Origin: Arcticibacter sp045629565
GTDB lineage: Bacteria; Bacteroidota; Bacteroidia; Sphingobacteriales; Sphingobacteriaceae
Assembly: GCF_045629565.1 (NCBI RefSeq)
Contig: NZ_JAZQRL010000008.1
Coordinates: 15,712-79,711 of the forward strand
Direction of reading: 5' to 3'
DNA: 64,000 nt
Shown here piece after piece: positions 18,298-26,378 of the stretch (position 1 is the stretch's first letter; each line of letters begins with the position of its first letter). The position numbers and the translations under genes were made by a program. The notes below the pieces were generated by a model that did no database searches, was not told where the DNA came from, and saw only the letters and a list, made by a program, of their open reading frames with translations.

Positions 18298-20298
18298 TTA
18301 CTCTGGTTGGTCTATCCAGACGCCGTCTTCTTTGATAATCTCGATCAGTTCGTCTAATGCGTTTTCTTTGTTTACACTTTTCTTAACCACCTCTTTTCCT
18401 CTGTATAAGGTGATCTTGCCAGGCCCCATGCCTACATATCCGTAGTCGGCATCGGCCATCTCCCCTGGCCCGTTGACTATGCAGCCCATGATACCAATCT
18501 TCACTCCTTTCAGATGACTTGTCCTGCTTCTGATCATCTGGGTCGTTTCCTGAAGGTCGAATAGCGTACGGCCGCAGCTGGGACAGGAGATGTATTCGGT
18601 TTTTGAGATCCTCGAACGGGTAGCCTGGAGAATGCCGAAAGCGGTACTGACGATCACTTTGGGTGATACCTGATCTGATTCAAGCCATATACCGTCGCCG
18701 AAGCCGTCGATTAAAAGTGCTCCGGTATCTGTAGAAGCGTATAGTTGAAAGTCAGACTCCAGTGCATCGGTCGTTTCATTCGCGCTGAAAGAAGCAAGAT
18801 ATGAACGCTTGATGATAACCGGGGGTCTGATATCCAGATTTTCTGTTCCGAAGAAGAATTGCCGTTGGTCTGCCATGCCGTGTTCCTGATTTGTAGTCAG
18901 TACAAATACAAGCGTATTATCACCAGAAATCAGTTTGATTACTTCCGGACGGTCGACTAAATCGCTATAGCTGATGTAAACCAGGTTTAGTGCTGCATCT
19001 CGTTCTGATGCACTTTGATATTCGTCCAGAGTATAGAGGGGGTGACAATTCTTTTTCTGAGCAAGCGTTAGCCAGGTAGCATAATTATAAAGTTGTTTCA
19101 GATTTCCAGGCATCGTAAATGAGGGAAGTCTGTCAGCCAGATAAACGAAATCCACTGACTGTTCAGCCATATTGTACTTGTCGAGCAAAGGTGAATACAA
19201 ATAGCCCGCAGCATGCAAGATCTGGGGATCCATCAGGCTCCCCCTGGAAAGGTCAACAACAACGCGGGGTACCTGGTGTCCGCCAATAAATGTATTAAGT
19301 TCATTTGAGTTGCGCTTATTGAATTCATAAGGGCTGAAACCGATCGGCACAATCGGAACGGGTAGTGCTGAAGAACCTTGAATGGTGCGTTTTTTATATC
19401 TGTTTGCCAGTGCAATAGCTACTGGAGCTTCCAGTTCGGGATCTTCAGTTAGTGAAACGCGGATAGTATCTCCCAGCCCATCCTCAAGTAAGGTGCCTAT
19501 GCCAACGGATGACTTGATCCGGCCGTCTTCCCCATCTCCCGCTTCCGTTACTCCCAGGTGCAGGGGATAGTTCATCCCTTCTTTTGTCATTGTTTCGACT
19601 AAAAGCCGGTACGCCTGTACCATTACCTGCGGATTGCTCGCTTTCATGGATATGACGAGATTGTAGTAGTTAAGGCTCTCACACATGCGCATGAACTCCA
19701 TAGCAGATTCTACCATCCCCCTGGGGGTGTCACCGTAGTAACTCATGATACGATCAGACAGCGAACCGTGGTTTGTGCCGATGCGCATGGCAGTACCGTA
19801 TTCTTTGCAGACCTTTACGAGAGGTGAAAACTTTTTATAAATCCGGTCCAGCTCTTCCTGATATTGAGAGGCCGTATATTCGAGCTGGTCAAAACGCTTT
19901 TTGTCGGCATAATTTCCAGGATTTATCCTCACCTTTTCCACGATCCGGGCGGCAGCCTCCGCTGCGTTAGGGGTGAAGTGGATATCAGCGACCAAAGGAA
20001 CATTGTAGCCCCGCCTGCGAAGTTCCTTCTTGATCTCTGCAAGGTTGTTCGCTTCCTTGATGCTTGGAGCTGTGATACGCACATACTCACAGCCGGCATT
20101 CACCATTCGAATTGTCTGTTCGACAGTGCCGAGCGTGTCCATCGTATCAGTGGTGGTCATACTTTGAATCCTGATCGGATTATCAGCCCCCATGGGTATG
20201 TCACCGATAAATACTTCCCGCGTAACAAATCTGGAGTATGAGGTTCGCGAATTGCAATAAAGGCCGTCGAGTAAAATCTTGGTGTCTGTAGAATTCAT
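18298..20298 (-). CDS. ispG: 4-hydroxy-3-methylbut-2-enyl diphosphate synthase IspG, long form
   Basis: A 666-residue IspG (GcpE), the penultimate enzyme of the MEP isoprenoid pathway, which reduces and opens MEcPP to HMBPP using a [4Fe-4S] cluster. The N-terminal TIM barrel begins at VFIGDIPMGADNPIRIQSMTTTDT. The cluster cysteines are CPSCG near residue 570 and GCIVNGPGE near 605. At about twice the usual 370 residues, it is the three-domain form found in plants, Chlamydia and Bacteroidota, with an extra domain between barrel and Fe-S domain. I start at ATG 20298; the upstream frame to 20409 lacks conserved sequence and crosses the promoter motif. Confidence 0.96.
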   Translation of the reverse strand: MNSTDTKILLDGLYCNSRTSYSRFVTREVFIGDIPMGADNPIRIQSMTTTDTMDTLGTVEQTIRMVNAGCEYVRITAPSIKEANNLAEIKKELRRRGYNVPLVADIHFTPNAAEAAARIVEKVRINPGNYADKKRFDQLEYTASQYQEELDRIYKKFSPLVKVCKEYGTAMRIGTNHGSLSDRIMSYYGDTPRGMVESAMEFMRMCESLNYYNLVISMKASNPQVMVQAYRLLVETMTKEGMNYPLHLGVTEAGDGEDGRIKSSVGIGTLLEDGLGDTIRVSLTEDPELEAPVAIALANRYKKRTIQGSSALPVPIVPIGFSPYEFNKRNSNELNTFIGGHQVPRVVVDLSRGSLMDPQILHAAGYLYSPLLDKYNMAEQSVDFVYLADRLPSFTMPGNLKQLYNYATWLTLAQKKNCHPLYTLDEYQSASERDAALNLVYISYSDLVDRPEVIKLISGDNTLVFVLTTNQEHGMADQRQFFFGTENLDIRPPVIIKRSYLASFSANETTDALESDFQLYASTDTGALLIDGFGDGIWLESDQVSPKVIVSTAFGILQATRSRISKTEYISCPSCGRTLFDLQETTQMIRSRTSHLKGVKIGIMGCIVNGPGEMADADYGYVGMGPGKITLYRGKEVVKKSVNKENALDELIEIIKEDGVWIDQPE

Positions 20299-20313
20299 AC
20301 TAGTAAAATCACA

Positions 20314-20321
20314 CAAAAGTA
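20314..20321 (-). promoter_or_regulatory. -7 promoter element of ispG
   Basis: On the minus strand TACTTTTG is a full TAnnTTTG match 15 bases upstream of the ispG start. It supports the start chosen at 20298 over the longer frame. A TTG exists at 20349-20347, somewhat far upstream. Confidence 0.5.
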
Positions 20322-20414
20322 GTGATTTATCTTCGTGTATATTGTGCAATTGCCACCAGGCGAGATACATTGACAGAAGAATGGTATGTGGCCCAATAAT
20401 TACATGCAACTGAA

Positions 20415-20443
20415 TTGCGTTATCGGATTTATTTTTACATTTG
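20415..20443 (+). promoter_or_regulatory. Promoter of the merC-like gene
   Basis: TTG at 20415-20417 and TACATTTG at 20436-20443 are spaced by 18 bases. The -7 element ends four bases before the ATG, so the mRNA may be leaderless. Confidence 0.5.
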
Positions 20444-20447
20444 TGCG

Positions 20448-20864
20448 ATGGAAACAGAACCGCTTACAAGCAAGTTAGATAAAATCGGTATTACAGCTTC
20501 GACTTTCTGTGCTATTCATTGTGCTGTGGTACCTTTTATTATTTCGGTATTGCCTCTTTGGGGTTTAGGTTTCCTGGCTGAGGAATGGATGGAGATCTTG
20601 ATGATCGTTTTGTCGTTAACGATCGGGAGCTGGTCTTTAGGCCTCTCCTGGATAAAGCACAGAAGAACTACGGCGCTGCTGATATTCATATGTGGCTTCC
20701 TTTTTATAGCAGCAGGACATTGGTTCGGACATGGCTCTTCAGAACATCTTTTTCTTCCCGCCGGAGGGCTGACCATTGCTTTGGCACATTACGTCAACTG
20801 GAAACAAAGCCTGGTACTCTTAAAGAGTTCTAAGATGAAAACGGCGAGCGAAATTATCAAATAA
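20448..20864 (+). CDS. MerC domain-containing membrane protein
   Basis: A 138-residue protein with four predicted membrane helices. It starts at METEPLTSKLDKIG, just after the promoter element; the longer frame from 20415 would overlap it. The first helix holds FCAIHCAVVPF, the paired-cysteine CxxxC motif seen in MerC-type proteins. MerC transports mercuric ion in mercury-resistance operons, but MerC-like proteins outside mer operons are common in Bacteroidota and may handle another thiophilic or divalent metal. No MerR, MerA or MerP is near. The genes after it are an FtsX-like ABC transporter and a Fur-family regulator, which favours a role in zinc or other metal homeostasis. Confidence 0.85.
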   Translation: METEPLTSKLDKIGITASTFCAIHCAVVPFIISVLPLWGLGFLAEEWMEILMIVLSLTIGSWSLGLSWIKHRRTTALLIFICGFLFIAAGHWFGHGSSEHLFLPAGGLTIALAHYVNWKQSLVLLKSSKMKTASEIIK

Positions 20865-20890
20865 CCACATAAAATTGAGCATTTGTTGCT

Positions 20891-20903
20891 ATATTGACAA
20901 TAT
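20891..20903. promoter_or_regulatory. Palindrome upstream of the ABC/Fur cluster
   Basis: ATATTG-A-CAATAT is a perfect 6-1-6 inverted repeat 40 bases before the ABC ATPase start. Fur-family regulators bind AT-rich inverted repeats of this kind, and such a regulator is encoded downstream, but the site is shorter than a full Fur or Zur box. Confidence 0.3.
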
Positions 20904-20943
20904 CTAAGGTAATTATCTGTACCAGACGCAAATCGGCATATAA

Positions 20944-21573
20944 ATGATCATCGCTCAATCCCTTTCACATCACTATTCGGAAGACCATACTTTATCGTTC
21001 AAAGACTGGCAAATTGCAGAAGCTGAACAGTGGTTGCTGCTTGGCGACTCAGGAAGTGGGAAAACAACGCTGATCAACATCATCTCAGGCCTCCTCAAGC
21101 CAGCGAGCGGAAAGGTCATCATTAAGGATACAGATATCTATCAACTTAATGGCCGAGACAGGGATCATTTTCGCGGCCAGCATATCGGAATCATCTTTCA
21201 GAAGCCTCATATCATCAAGAGCCTGACGGTAATGGAGAACTTGTTCATCGCCCAAAGTTTCGCCTTACTGAAAGAAGACGAATTGAGGGTCAAAGAAGTG
21301 CTTGAATCATTAGGCATAGCACACAAGAAAAACGCATATCCCAATGAGCTTAGCTATGGGCAGCTGCAACGTGTTTCTATTGCCAGGGCAGTGATTAACA
21401 AACCAACCTTACTTATTGCAGATGAACCTACGTCCAGTCTGGATGACAGGAATGCAGAGGTGGTAATCAATTTGTTAGCTGAACAATCGCGAATCAACAG
21501 TTCCACTCTGATAGTTTCTACACATGATCAGAGAGTGAAAAACAGTTTCGAAAAAAAGTACATATTATCATGA
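20944..21573 (+). CDS. ABC transporter ATP-binding protein (LolD/MacB type)
   Basis: A 209-residue ATPase subunit. Walker A is GDSGSGKTT near residues 35-43, the Q-loop is in IIFQKPHI, the signature is LSYGQLQRVSIARA (LSYGQ in place of LSGGQ), and Walker B is LLIADEPTSSLDD. It belongs to the group that drives FtsX-like permeases (LolD, MacB, FtsE). Its stop overlaps the permease start in an ATGA, so the two are translationally coupled. The MerC-like gene is 79 bases upstream and the Fur-type regulator follows the permease. Confidence 0.93.
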   Translation: MIIAQSLSHHYSEDHTLSFKDWQIAEAEQWLLLGDSGSGKTTLINIISGLLKPASGKVIIKDTDIYQLNGRDRDHFRGQHIGIIFQKPHIIKSLTVMENLFIAQSFALLKEDELRVKEVLESLGIAHKKNAYPNELSYGQLQRVSIARAVINKPTLLIADEPTSSLDDRNAEVVINLLAEQSRINSSTLIVSTHDQRVKNSFEKKYILS

Positions 21574-22856
21574 GTCCTTTAAAGATTAGCTATAAAAGCC
21601 TGGCATCCAATCCACTTACGTCTATACTTAATATTGTACTGATCGCATTTGGAACAGGGATCCTCACGATTTTGCTCCTCGCCTCCACGCAGATCAGTAA
21701 TAAACTGGAACGGAATTCCAAAGATATTGACCTGGTAGTGGGAGCCAAAGGAAGTCCGCTACAGCTAATTCTTAGCAGCATCTTTTATATTGATTTCCCT
21801 ACAGGTAACATACCACTGAAAGACGCCAACGCTCTTTCCAAGCACCCAATGGTTAAAAGAGCTGTACCACTGGCGCTTGGAGACAGTTATCAGGGCTTCC
21901 GGATCGTAGGGACGGACACGAGCTTCATTAATCTTTATAGTCTGCAACTGGAAAAGGGCAAGTTCTGGAATGGCAATTTTGATGTGACCGTCGGTTCGGA
22001 AGTCGCCAAGACACTTAATCTGAAGCCGGGAGATATTTTTCATGGGGCGCACGGGCTTACATCAGGTGGCGATACGCATACCGATCATGCTTATGTGGTA
22101 GCGGGGATTCTGAAGCCACAAAATAATGTATCTGACAATCTTATCCTGACAGATATTCCTAGTATTTGGGACATGCATGCTTCAGGTGAAGCAAATGACG
22201 AGGCAAAGGCACCTGTTGAGGTAGAAGAGGGAGAAATGCACCACCACCATCCTGACGAGACTGAACACGAGCACGGGACTATGCATGATCGCTTTAATGA
22301 AGAGGATGCTGAAGGCAAGGAGATAACCTCGCTGCTTATTCAGTACCACTCTCCTATGGCTGTGGTAATGTTTCCACGTTTGGTAAACCAGTCTACCAAT
22401 ATGCAGGCCGCCTCTCCCGCACTGGAGACAGCCCGACTCTTTTCACTTATCGGTGTGGGGGTAGATACGCTACAATGGTTTGCCGTCCTGATCATGCTGA
22501 TTGCTGCCATCAGCGTGTTTGTAAGTTTGTTTAATTCACTTAAGGAAAGAAAGTATGACATTGCAGTCATGCGTGTAATGGGTGCCTCCAGATCTAAGAT
22601 ATTCATTATCGTGATTCTTGAGGGAGTGCTCTTAAGTTTTGTTGGTGCTTTAATCGGCATCGCGATTGGACACGGTGTACTCCATCTGATAGGTAACTTA
22701 CAGGAATCAGGACAGGCGCGGCTTAGCGGGCTTATCTTTAGTACAAAGGAACTCTATATTCTGGCTGCCGGGTTACTTATCGGAATAATCGCTTCAATCC
22801 TGCCGGCTATTCAGGCTTACCGATCTGATATCGCTTCAATTTTATCTAAAGGTTGA
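21570..22856 (+). CDS. FtsX-like ABC transporter permease with histidine-rich periplasmic loop
   Basis: A 428-residue permease with the MacB/LolC plan: one N-terminal membrane helix (residues about 18-40), a large periplasmic domain, and three C-terminal helices (about 305-425) including RVMGASRSKIFIIVILEG, typical of the FtsX domain. The periplasmic domain contains an unusual acidic and histidine-rich insertion near residues 217-245 (EMHHHHPDETEHEHGTMH) and another histidine pair in GGDTHTDH. Such tracts usually bind zinc, nickel or copper. Together with the MerC-like protein and the Fur-type regulator this suggests a metal-linked transporter or mechanotransmission system; direction and cargo are unknown. 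Confidence 0.9.
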   Translation: MSPLKISYKSLASNPLTSILNIVLIAFGTGILTILLLASTQISNKLERNSKDIDLVVGAKGSPLQLILSSIFYIDFPTGNIPLKDANALSKHPMVKRAVPLALGDSYQGFRIVGTDTSFINLYSLQLEKGKFWNGNFDVTVGSEVAKTLNLKPGDIFHGAHGLTSGGDTHTDHAYVVAGILKPQNNVSDNLILTDIPSIWDMHASGEANDEAKAPVEVEEGEMHHHHPDETEHEHGTMHDRFNEEDAEGKEITSLLIQYHSPMAVVMFPRLVNQSTNMQAASPALETARLFSLIGVGVDTLQWFAVLIMLIAAISVFVSLFNSLKERKYDIAVMRVMGASRSKIFIIVILEGVLLSFVGALIGIAIGHGVLHLIGNLQESGQARLSGLIFSTKELYILAAGLLIGIIASILPAIQAYRSDIASILSKG

Positions 22857-22910
22857 TACCGATAAACGCCAGCTGGAACAGGATGCAGCGTCTTGAAGGG
22901 ATACTTGGAA

Positions 22911-22927
22911 TATATTTGGTAGTTTTG
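22911..22927 (+). promoter_or_regulatory. Overlapping -7 promoter elements of the Fur-family gene
   Basis: TATATTTG (22911-22918) and TAGTTTTG (22920-22927) both match TAnnTTTG within 28 bases of the start, so the regulator probably has its own promoter as well as read-through from the ABC genes. Confidence 0.5.
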
Positions 22928-22944
22928 CGTTTAGAAAAAGCCAA

Positions 22945-23376
22945 ATGATGCGGGGAAAATTTGACCAATTACTTGAGAAACATAATTTAAAGAAGACAGC
23001 GCCACGATTCAGCGTACTGGAAGTCCTGTCGAACAGGGATGTAGCCACTTCACAACCTAACCTGGAAGAAATTTTAGGCAAGGAAGTTGACCGCGTTACC
23101 CTCTATAGGATACTTAAAACTTTCGAGGAAAAAGGAATTATTCATAAAATTATAGACACGAACGGAACGGCCAATTATGCAGTATGTCATTCGTCGTGTA
23201 CCGAACATCAGCATCGGGATGAGCACCTGCACTTCAACTGTACGGTTTGCAATAATGTCTATTGCCTGAATGATGTGCACATTCCAAGTGTCATCTTACC
23301 TAACGGTTTTGAGGCTTCCACGATAAACCTAATAGCAAGCGGAGTATGTCCTAACTGCAAAGCAAAATCAGAGTAA
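22945..23376 (+). CDS. Fur-family metal-responsive transcription regulator
   Basis: A 143-residue regulator with an N-terminal winged helix (LKKTAPRFSVLEVLSNRD, then VDRVTLYRILKTFEEKGII) and a C-terminal metal-binding dimer domain. The structural zinc site is visible as CTVC near residues 97-100 and CPNC near 136-139, and the sensing region as HQHRDEHLHF. This cysteine and histidine pattern fits Fur, Zur and PerR; the position after a histidine-rich ABC transporter and a MerC-like gene makes a zinc or similar role likely, by inference. Two ATG codons are adjacent at 22945 and 22948. Confidence 0.92.
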   Translation: MMRGKFDQLLEKHNLKKTAPRFSVLEVLSNRDVATSQPNLEEILGKEVDRVTLYRILKTFEEKGIIHKIIDTNGTANYAVCHSSCTEHQHRDEHLHFNCTVCNNVYCLNDVHIPSVILPNGFEASTINLIASGVCPNCKAKSE

Positions 23377-23976
23377 GCGGTCTTTCACCACAAGTGTCCG
23401 TGCCAGCCGGTCATGCCAGCACTGCTGCCTCTTATCGAAAAATCCAGCTAAATACCCTATACCGAGGCTCAAAGTAGACAACAGTTTAAATATGTTACGG
23501 GCAAAGCTCTGGCCAAGTGTCATCTTTTCAGCATCTTCCCGGATTACTTTGATTCCGAGGAGCGATTTCCCGAACGTGCCTTTTCGCTTCGACGCTTCCA
23601 TAAAAACGTTCATCACGAATTTAGCTACAGGGATGACCGGCAGAAAACTAAGAGTTATAGCAACTTTCAGATACTGCGTGTCGATAAACGAAACGACAAC
23701 GAGGACAATGACAAGGTAGAAAGTAAGAATAATACCATAATCGATCAACGCTGCCAGCAAACGTATATCAGGAGATGCGAAATACTGCGCTTCCGCTTTG
23801 GTGAGCTTAAATCCGAACAGGTCGCATAGTTCTGATATCTCATGTGCCTCCTTATAGTCACTCATCCCCTTTTTCTTAACAAAAGTACCTTCTGTGATAT
23901 TCATGCTTTTCATCTCTTTGATGCTGAAAGGACCCTGAGGCTTGCCCTGAATAACCACTATATAAGCATCTTCCAT
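23368..23976 (-). CDS. RDD family membrane protein with N-terminal GYF_2 domain
   Basis: A 202-residue protein. It starts at MEDAYIVVIQGKPQGPFS; the longer frame would run through the whole end of the next gene. Residues 3-50 resemble a GYF_2 domain, a small fold (YIVVIQGKPQGPFSIKEM) that occurs next to membrane domains and probably mediates protein contact. Residues 65-200 are an RDD domain with three membrane helices, with RLLAALIDYGIIL carrying the arginine and aspartate for which the family is named. RDD proteins have been linked to ion transport. It is the last gene of an operon after PspC and LiaF-like genes, one base after the previous stop. Its end overlaps the convergent Fur gene by nine bases. 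Confidence 0.88.
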   Translation of the reverse strand: MEDAYIVVIQGKPQGPFSIKEMKSMNITEGTFVKKKGMSDYKEAHEISELCDLFGFKLTKAEAQYFASPDIRLLAALIDYGIILTFYLVIVLVVVSFIDTQYLKVAITLSFLPVIPVAKFVMNVFMEASKRKGTFGKSLLGIKVIREDAEKMTLGQSFARNIFKLLSTLSLGIGYLAGFFDKRQQCWHDRLARTLVVKDRLL

Positions 23977-23977
23977 G

Positions 23978-24910
23978 CTAATATCTTTCGACCTTAAATT
24001 TAGACAATCCGCCTTCCATGTTAATAATGATCTTCTGTTGTGCAGAAGCGAAATTCGGTGTCTGAAAGGAATTATCGGAAAGCTTAGTGAACCCTTTGAA
24101 GTCGAGTGAAGATAAGCCGGACTCTGTATTAATCTCACATCCGGCAGATTCAGGGATAGAAATGGTGATTGTTGAGACACCCGATTCTACATCTACTACT
24201 GTTGTTTTGTGAAGGCTCCCCAGTTTGACATCAAATTTCGCTACCCCTCCCTCCAACTTCATTTTGCGTATTTTGTATTTCGTCAGGTCAAAGCTTGTTT
24301 TACCCGCTCCAGTCTCCAGATTGATATCCCAGACCGGTTCAGGATTCAGGGTTATAACAACCTGATTAGATACAGATTTTTTCATATCCCATTTAGCCTC
24401 CCCAGTCATTTTGAAATCCACTGTCTCCGTACTATCGGTAGAAAATTTGAAGACTGAGTAATTGCCGATGTGCTTTTGTACATGAGCATTGAACAGTTCT
24501 GAAGCGGTATCGCGCAAAATAAAATTTGTTGCACCACCCTCAATATTCAGAATCGCATTACGTGTACCGGCAATATAGGGTTCGCTGAAGATAGTGGTTT
24601 TTGCTGCATCTCCACGTCCCCTGGCGGTCCTGTCATCAGTGCTCCAATCCCCTAAATCGGCTTCAGTAGTATTAACACCTTTGTAACCAATAAAACCGAG
24701 AACCACGACGGTAATCAACACAGTAACCACCCCTCCGGCTGCCGATCCAGAATTAGAGAAGAGCATATTTATTCCGATGAGAATTAGAATAACAGGCCAA
24801 AATCTCCATATAACAGACCACTCGAAGTTGATAACATTGAAGTTTTGCAGAAGAAGAATACCGCCAAAGAAGAGTAATACGATACCCCAAATAATTCGTT
24901 CCGTTTTCAT
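23978..24910 (-). CDS. LiaF/LiaI-like membrane protein (DUF5668 type)
   Basis: A 310-residue protein with an N-terminal block of three membrane helices, RIIWGIVLLFFGGILLLQNF followed by WRFWPVILILIGINMLF, a pattern of LiaI/LiaF and DUF5668 proteins. Residues 110-310 form an extracytoplasmic beta-helix-like adhesin domain (INLETGAGKTSFDLTKY, VDVESGVSTITISIPE) as in the cell-wall stress regulator LiaF and related DUF4097 proteins. In Firmicutes LiaF restrains the LiaRS response to membrane damage. No LiaR or LiaS is here, so only a general envelope-stress role can be inferred. It lies between pspC and the RDD gene. Confidence 0.85.
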   Translation of the reverse strand: MKTERIIWGIVLLFFGGILLLQNFNVINFEWSVIWRFWPVILILIGINMLFSNSGSAAGGVVTVLITVVVLGFIGYKGVNTTEADLGDWSTDDRTARGRGDAAKTTIFSEPYIAGTRNAILNIEGGATNFILRDTASELFNAHVQKHIGNYSVFKFSTDSTETVDFKMTGEAKWDMKKSVSNQVVITLNPEPVWDINLETGAGKTSFDLTKYKIRKMKLEGGVAKFDVKLGSLHKTTVVDVESGVSTITISIPESAGCEINTESGLSSLDFKGFTKLSDNSFQTPNFASAQQKIIINMEGGLSKFKVERY

Positions 24911-24916
24911 ACTTAA

Positions 24917-25411
24917 TTAAACTAAAGGCTGACCACTTGACTGATCGCTTGATTCATGTACTTTGCTCTTGACCTTGCTCCTTCGCCCGGGCTTCAGAAG
25001 AAAGACAAGTCCCAAAACTATTAAAATTACCGGCCATAGTTTACTAATATCAAACCAGTCGGGCACATAGCCAAATTCTTCAAATAAAAAATACAGCCCA
25101 AGTGCTACGAAGAAAGCCCCCAGTACAGGCATAGATTTAGAATTGCGTTTTTTTCTGGGCATTGAGCCTGTCATCTCTACGGGCGCTTGCTCATCAACTC
25201 GGTAATCTGTATTGAATGTAGCGATGTACGGCTTTGCGGGAACTACTATCCACAATATCAAGTATACCAATACTCCTGAAAAACCCATTATAACCATCAG
25301 AAGGAAGATCAGCCTTACCCAGATAACATCAATATCGAAGTACTCTGCCAGACCAGCGGCCACTCCGGCTAATATTTTATTGCTTTCATCGCGCTGCAAC
25401 TTCTTATCCAT
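24917..25411 (-). CDS. PspC domain protein
   Basis: A 164-residue membrane protein. Residues 2-60 form the PspC domain (KKLQRDESNKILAGVAAGLAEYFDIDVIWVRLIF, then two close membrane helices), which senses envelope stress or secretin mislocalisation in the phage-shock system. Residues 98-150 hold two further helices with SKLWPVILIVLGLVFLL, the same repeat motif as in the next protein. It is first in a three-gene operon with the LiaF-like and RDD proteins. No PspA is encoded nearby. Confidence 0.92.
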   Translation of the reverse strand: MDKKLQRDESNKILAGVAAGLAEYFDIDVIWVRLIFLLMVIMGFSGVLVYLILWIVVPAKPYIATFNTDYRVDEQAPVEMTGSMPRKKRNSKSMPVLGAFFVALGLYFLFEEFGYVPDWFDISKLWPVILIVLGLVFLLKPGRRSKVKSKVHESSDQSSGQPLV

Positions 25412-25646
25412 ACTCGTAATCCTTTAAGTTTGCTATAAACATTACTTATTAGACCAGGAACTCAAAAGTTTGTTACAGCGCGCAGGATAATTGTGGAACC
25501 TGACCGTTGCCAGGCCATCAAACAATTATTTTAAAACATCAATTGAAAGTAGATGTTGTAGCATAAGCTGAAAATGCATCTATACAACGTTGCAAATTGA
25601 TTACATTAGCTACCATATTTGGACAAAACAAATACACTAACAATAT

Positions 25647-26378
25647 ATGTTCACAGACTTCGGAAGGTACATCCTTCTCCTTAAAGCAGTATTTAAACGC
25701 CCAGAACAATGGAAGATCTACTGGAAAAACATAGCTCATGAGATGGTCTACATTGGAGTTAACTCCATCTATCTGATTGGAATCATCTCTATTTTTGTTG
25801 GTGCTGTTATGACCCTGCAAATTGCCTTTCAGCTCCAAAGTGACCTGATACCGAAAACAATTATTGGTTCGGTTAACAGGGACTCCGCCATTCTTGAGCT
25901 AAGTCCTACCATCAGCGCCCTGGTACTCGCTGGAAAAATCGGGTCCTCTATTTCTTCAGAAATAGGCACGATGAGGGTCACCGAACAGATCGATGCTCTT
26001 GAAATCATGGGCATAAACACGCCCGGATATCTTATTCTTCCGAAAATTATAGCGGGTGTATCCATGATTCCTCTACTCGTCATCATTTCTATCGCTTTAA
26101 ACATAATTGGTGGTTATATAGGAGGCACATTCTCAGGCGCTATCACAGGTGCCGATTACTACAGAGGTATCACTGAAGGGTTCAATCCTTACACGATTGT
26201 CGTGTCTCTGACTAAAGCGTTTGTTTTCGGTTTCATTATCACCTCAGTGGCAGCATATCAGGGTTTTTATGTCAAAGGAAGCGCGCTGGAAGTGGGCCGG
26301 GCCAGTACAAGCACAGTTGTTATCAGCTGTATCTCTATTCTGTGTGCTGATTATGTTATTACTGATCTCTTATTATGA
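25647..26378 (+). CDS. MlaE-family ABC transporter permease
   Basis: A 243-residue permease of the MlaE/YrbE family, which moves phospholipids between inner and outer membranes with an MCE-domain partner. The conserved central region is SPTISALVLAGKIGSSISSEIGTMRVTEQIDALEIMGI, the family's signature EQIDAL block, and five membrane helices fit the fold. The stop overlaps the ATPase start (ATGA). No MCE (MlaD) gene follows, which is unusual for this pair, so it must be elsewhere or the system uses another partner. The 235-base spacer upstream shows no clear promoter match. Confidence 0.93.
   Translation: MFTDFGRYILLLKAVFKRPEQWKIYWKNIAHEMVYIGVNSIYLIGIISIFVGAVMTLQIAFQLQSDLIPKTIIGSVNRDSAILELSPTISALVLAGKIGSSISSEIGTMRVTEQIDALEIMGINTPGYLILPKIIAGVSMIPLLVIISIALNIIGGYIGGTFSGAITGADYYRGITEGFNPYTIVVSLTKAFVFGFIITSVAAYQGFYVKGSALEVGRASTSTVVISCISILCADYVITDLLL

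Noticed and set aside
20299..20409. IspG N-terminal extension to 20409
   Set aside because: It includes the TAnnTTTG element and lacks the conserved family start.
20448..20864. A mercury-resistance operon
   Set aside because: Only a MerC-like protein is present; no MerA, MerP, MerT or MerR is near, and the neighbours point to a Fur-regulated metal cluster.
25412..25646. Promoter or operator before mlaE (CAACGTTG, CATATTTG)
   Set aside because: The -7 candidate misses the first consensus base and the eight-base palindrome is too short to support a call.
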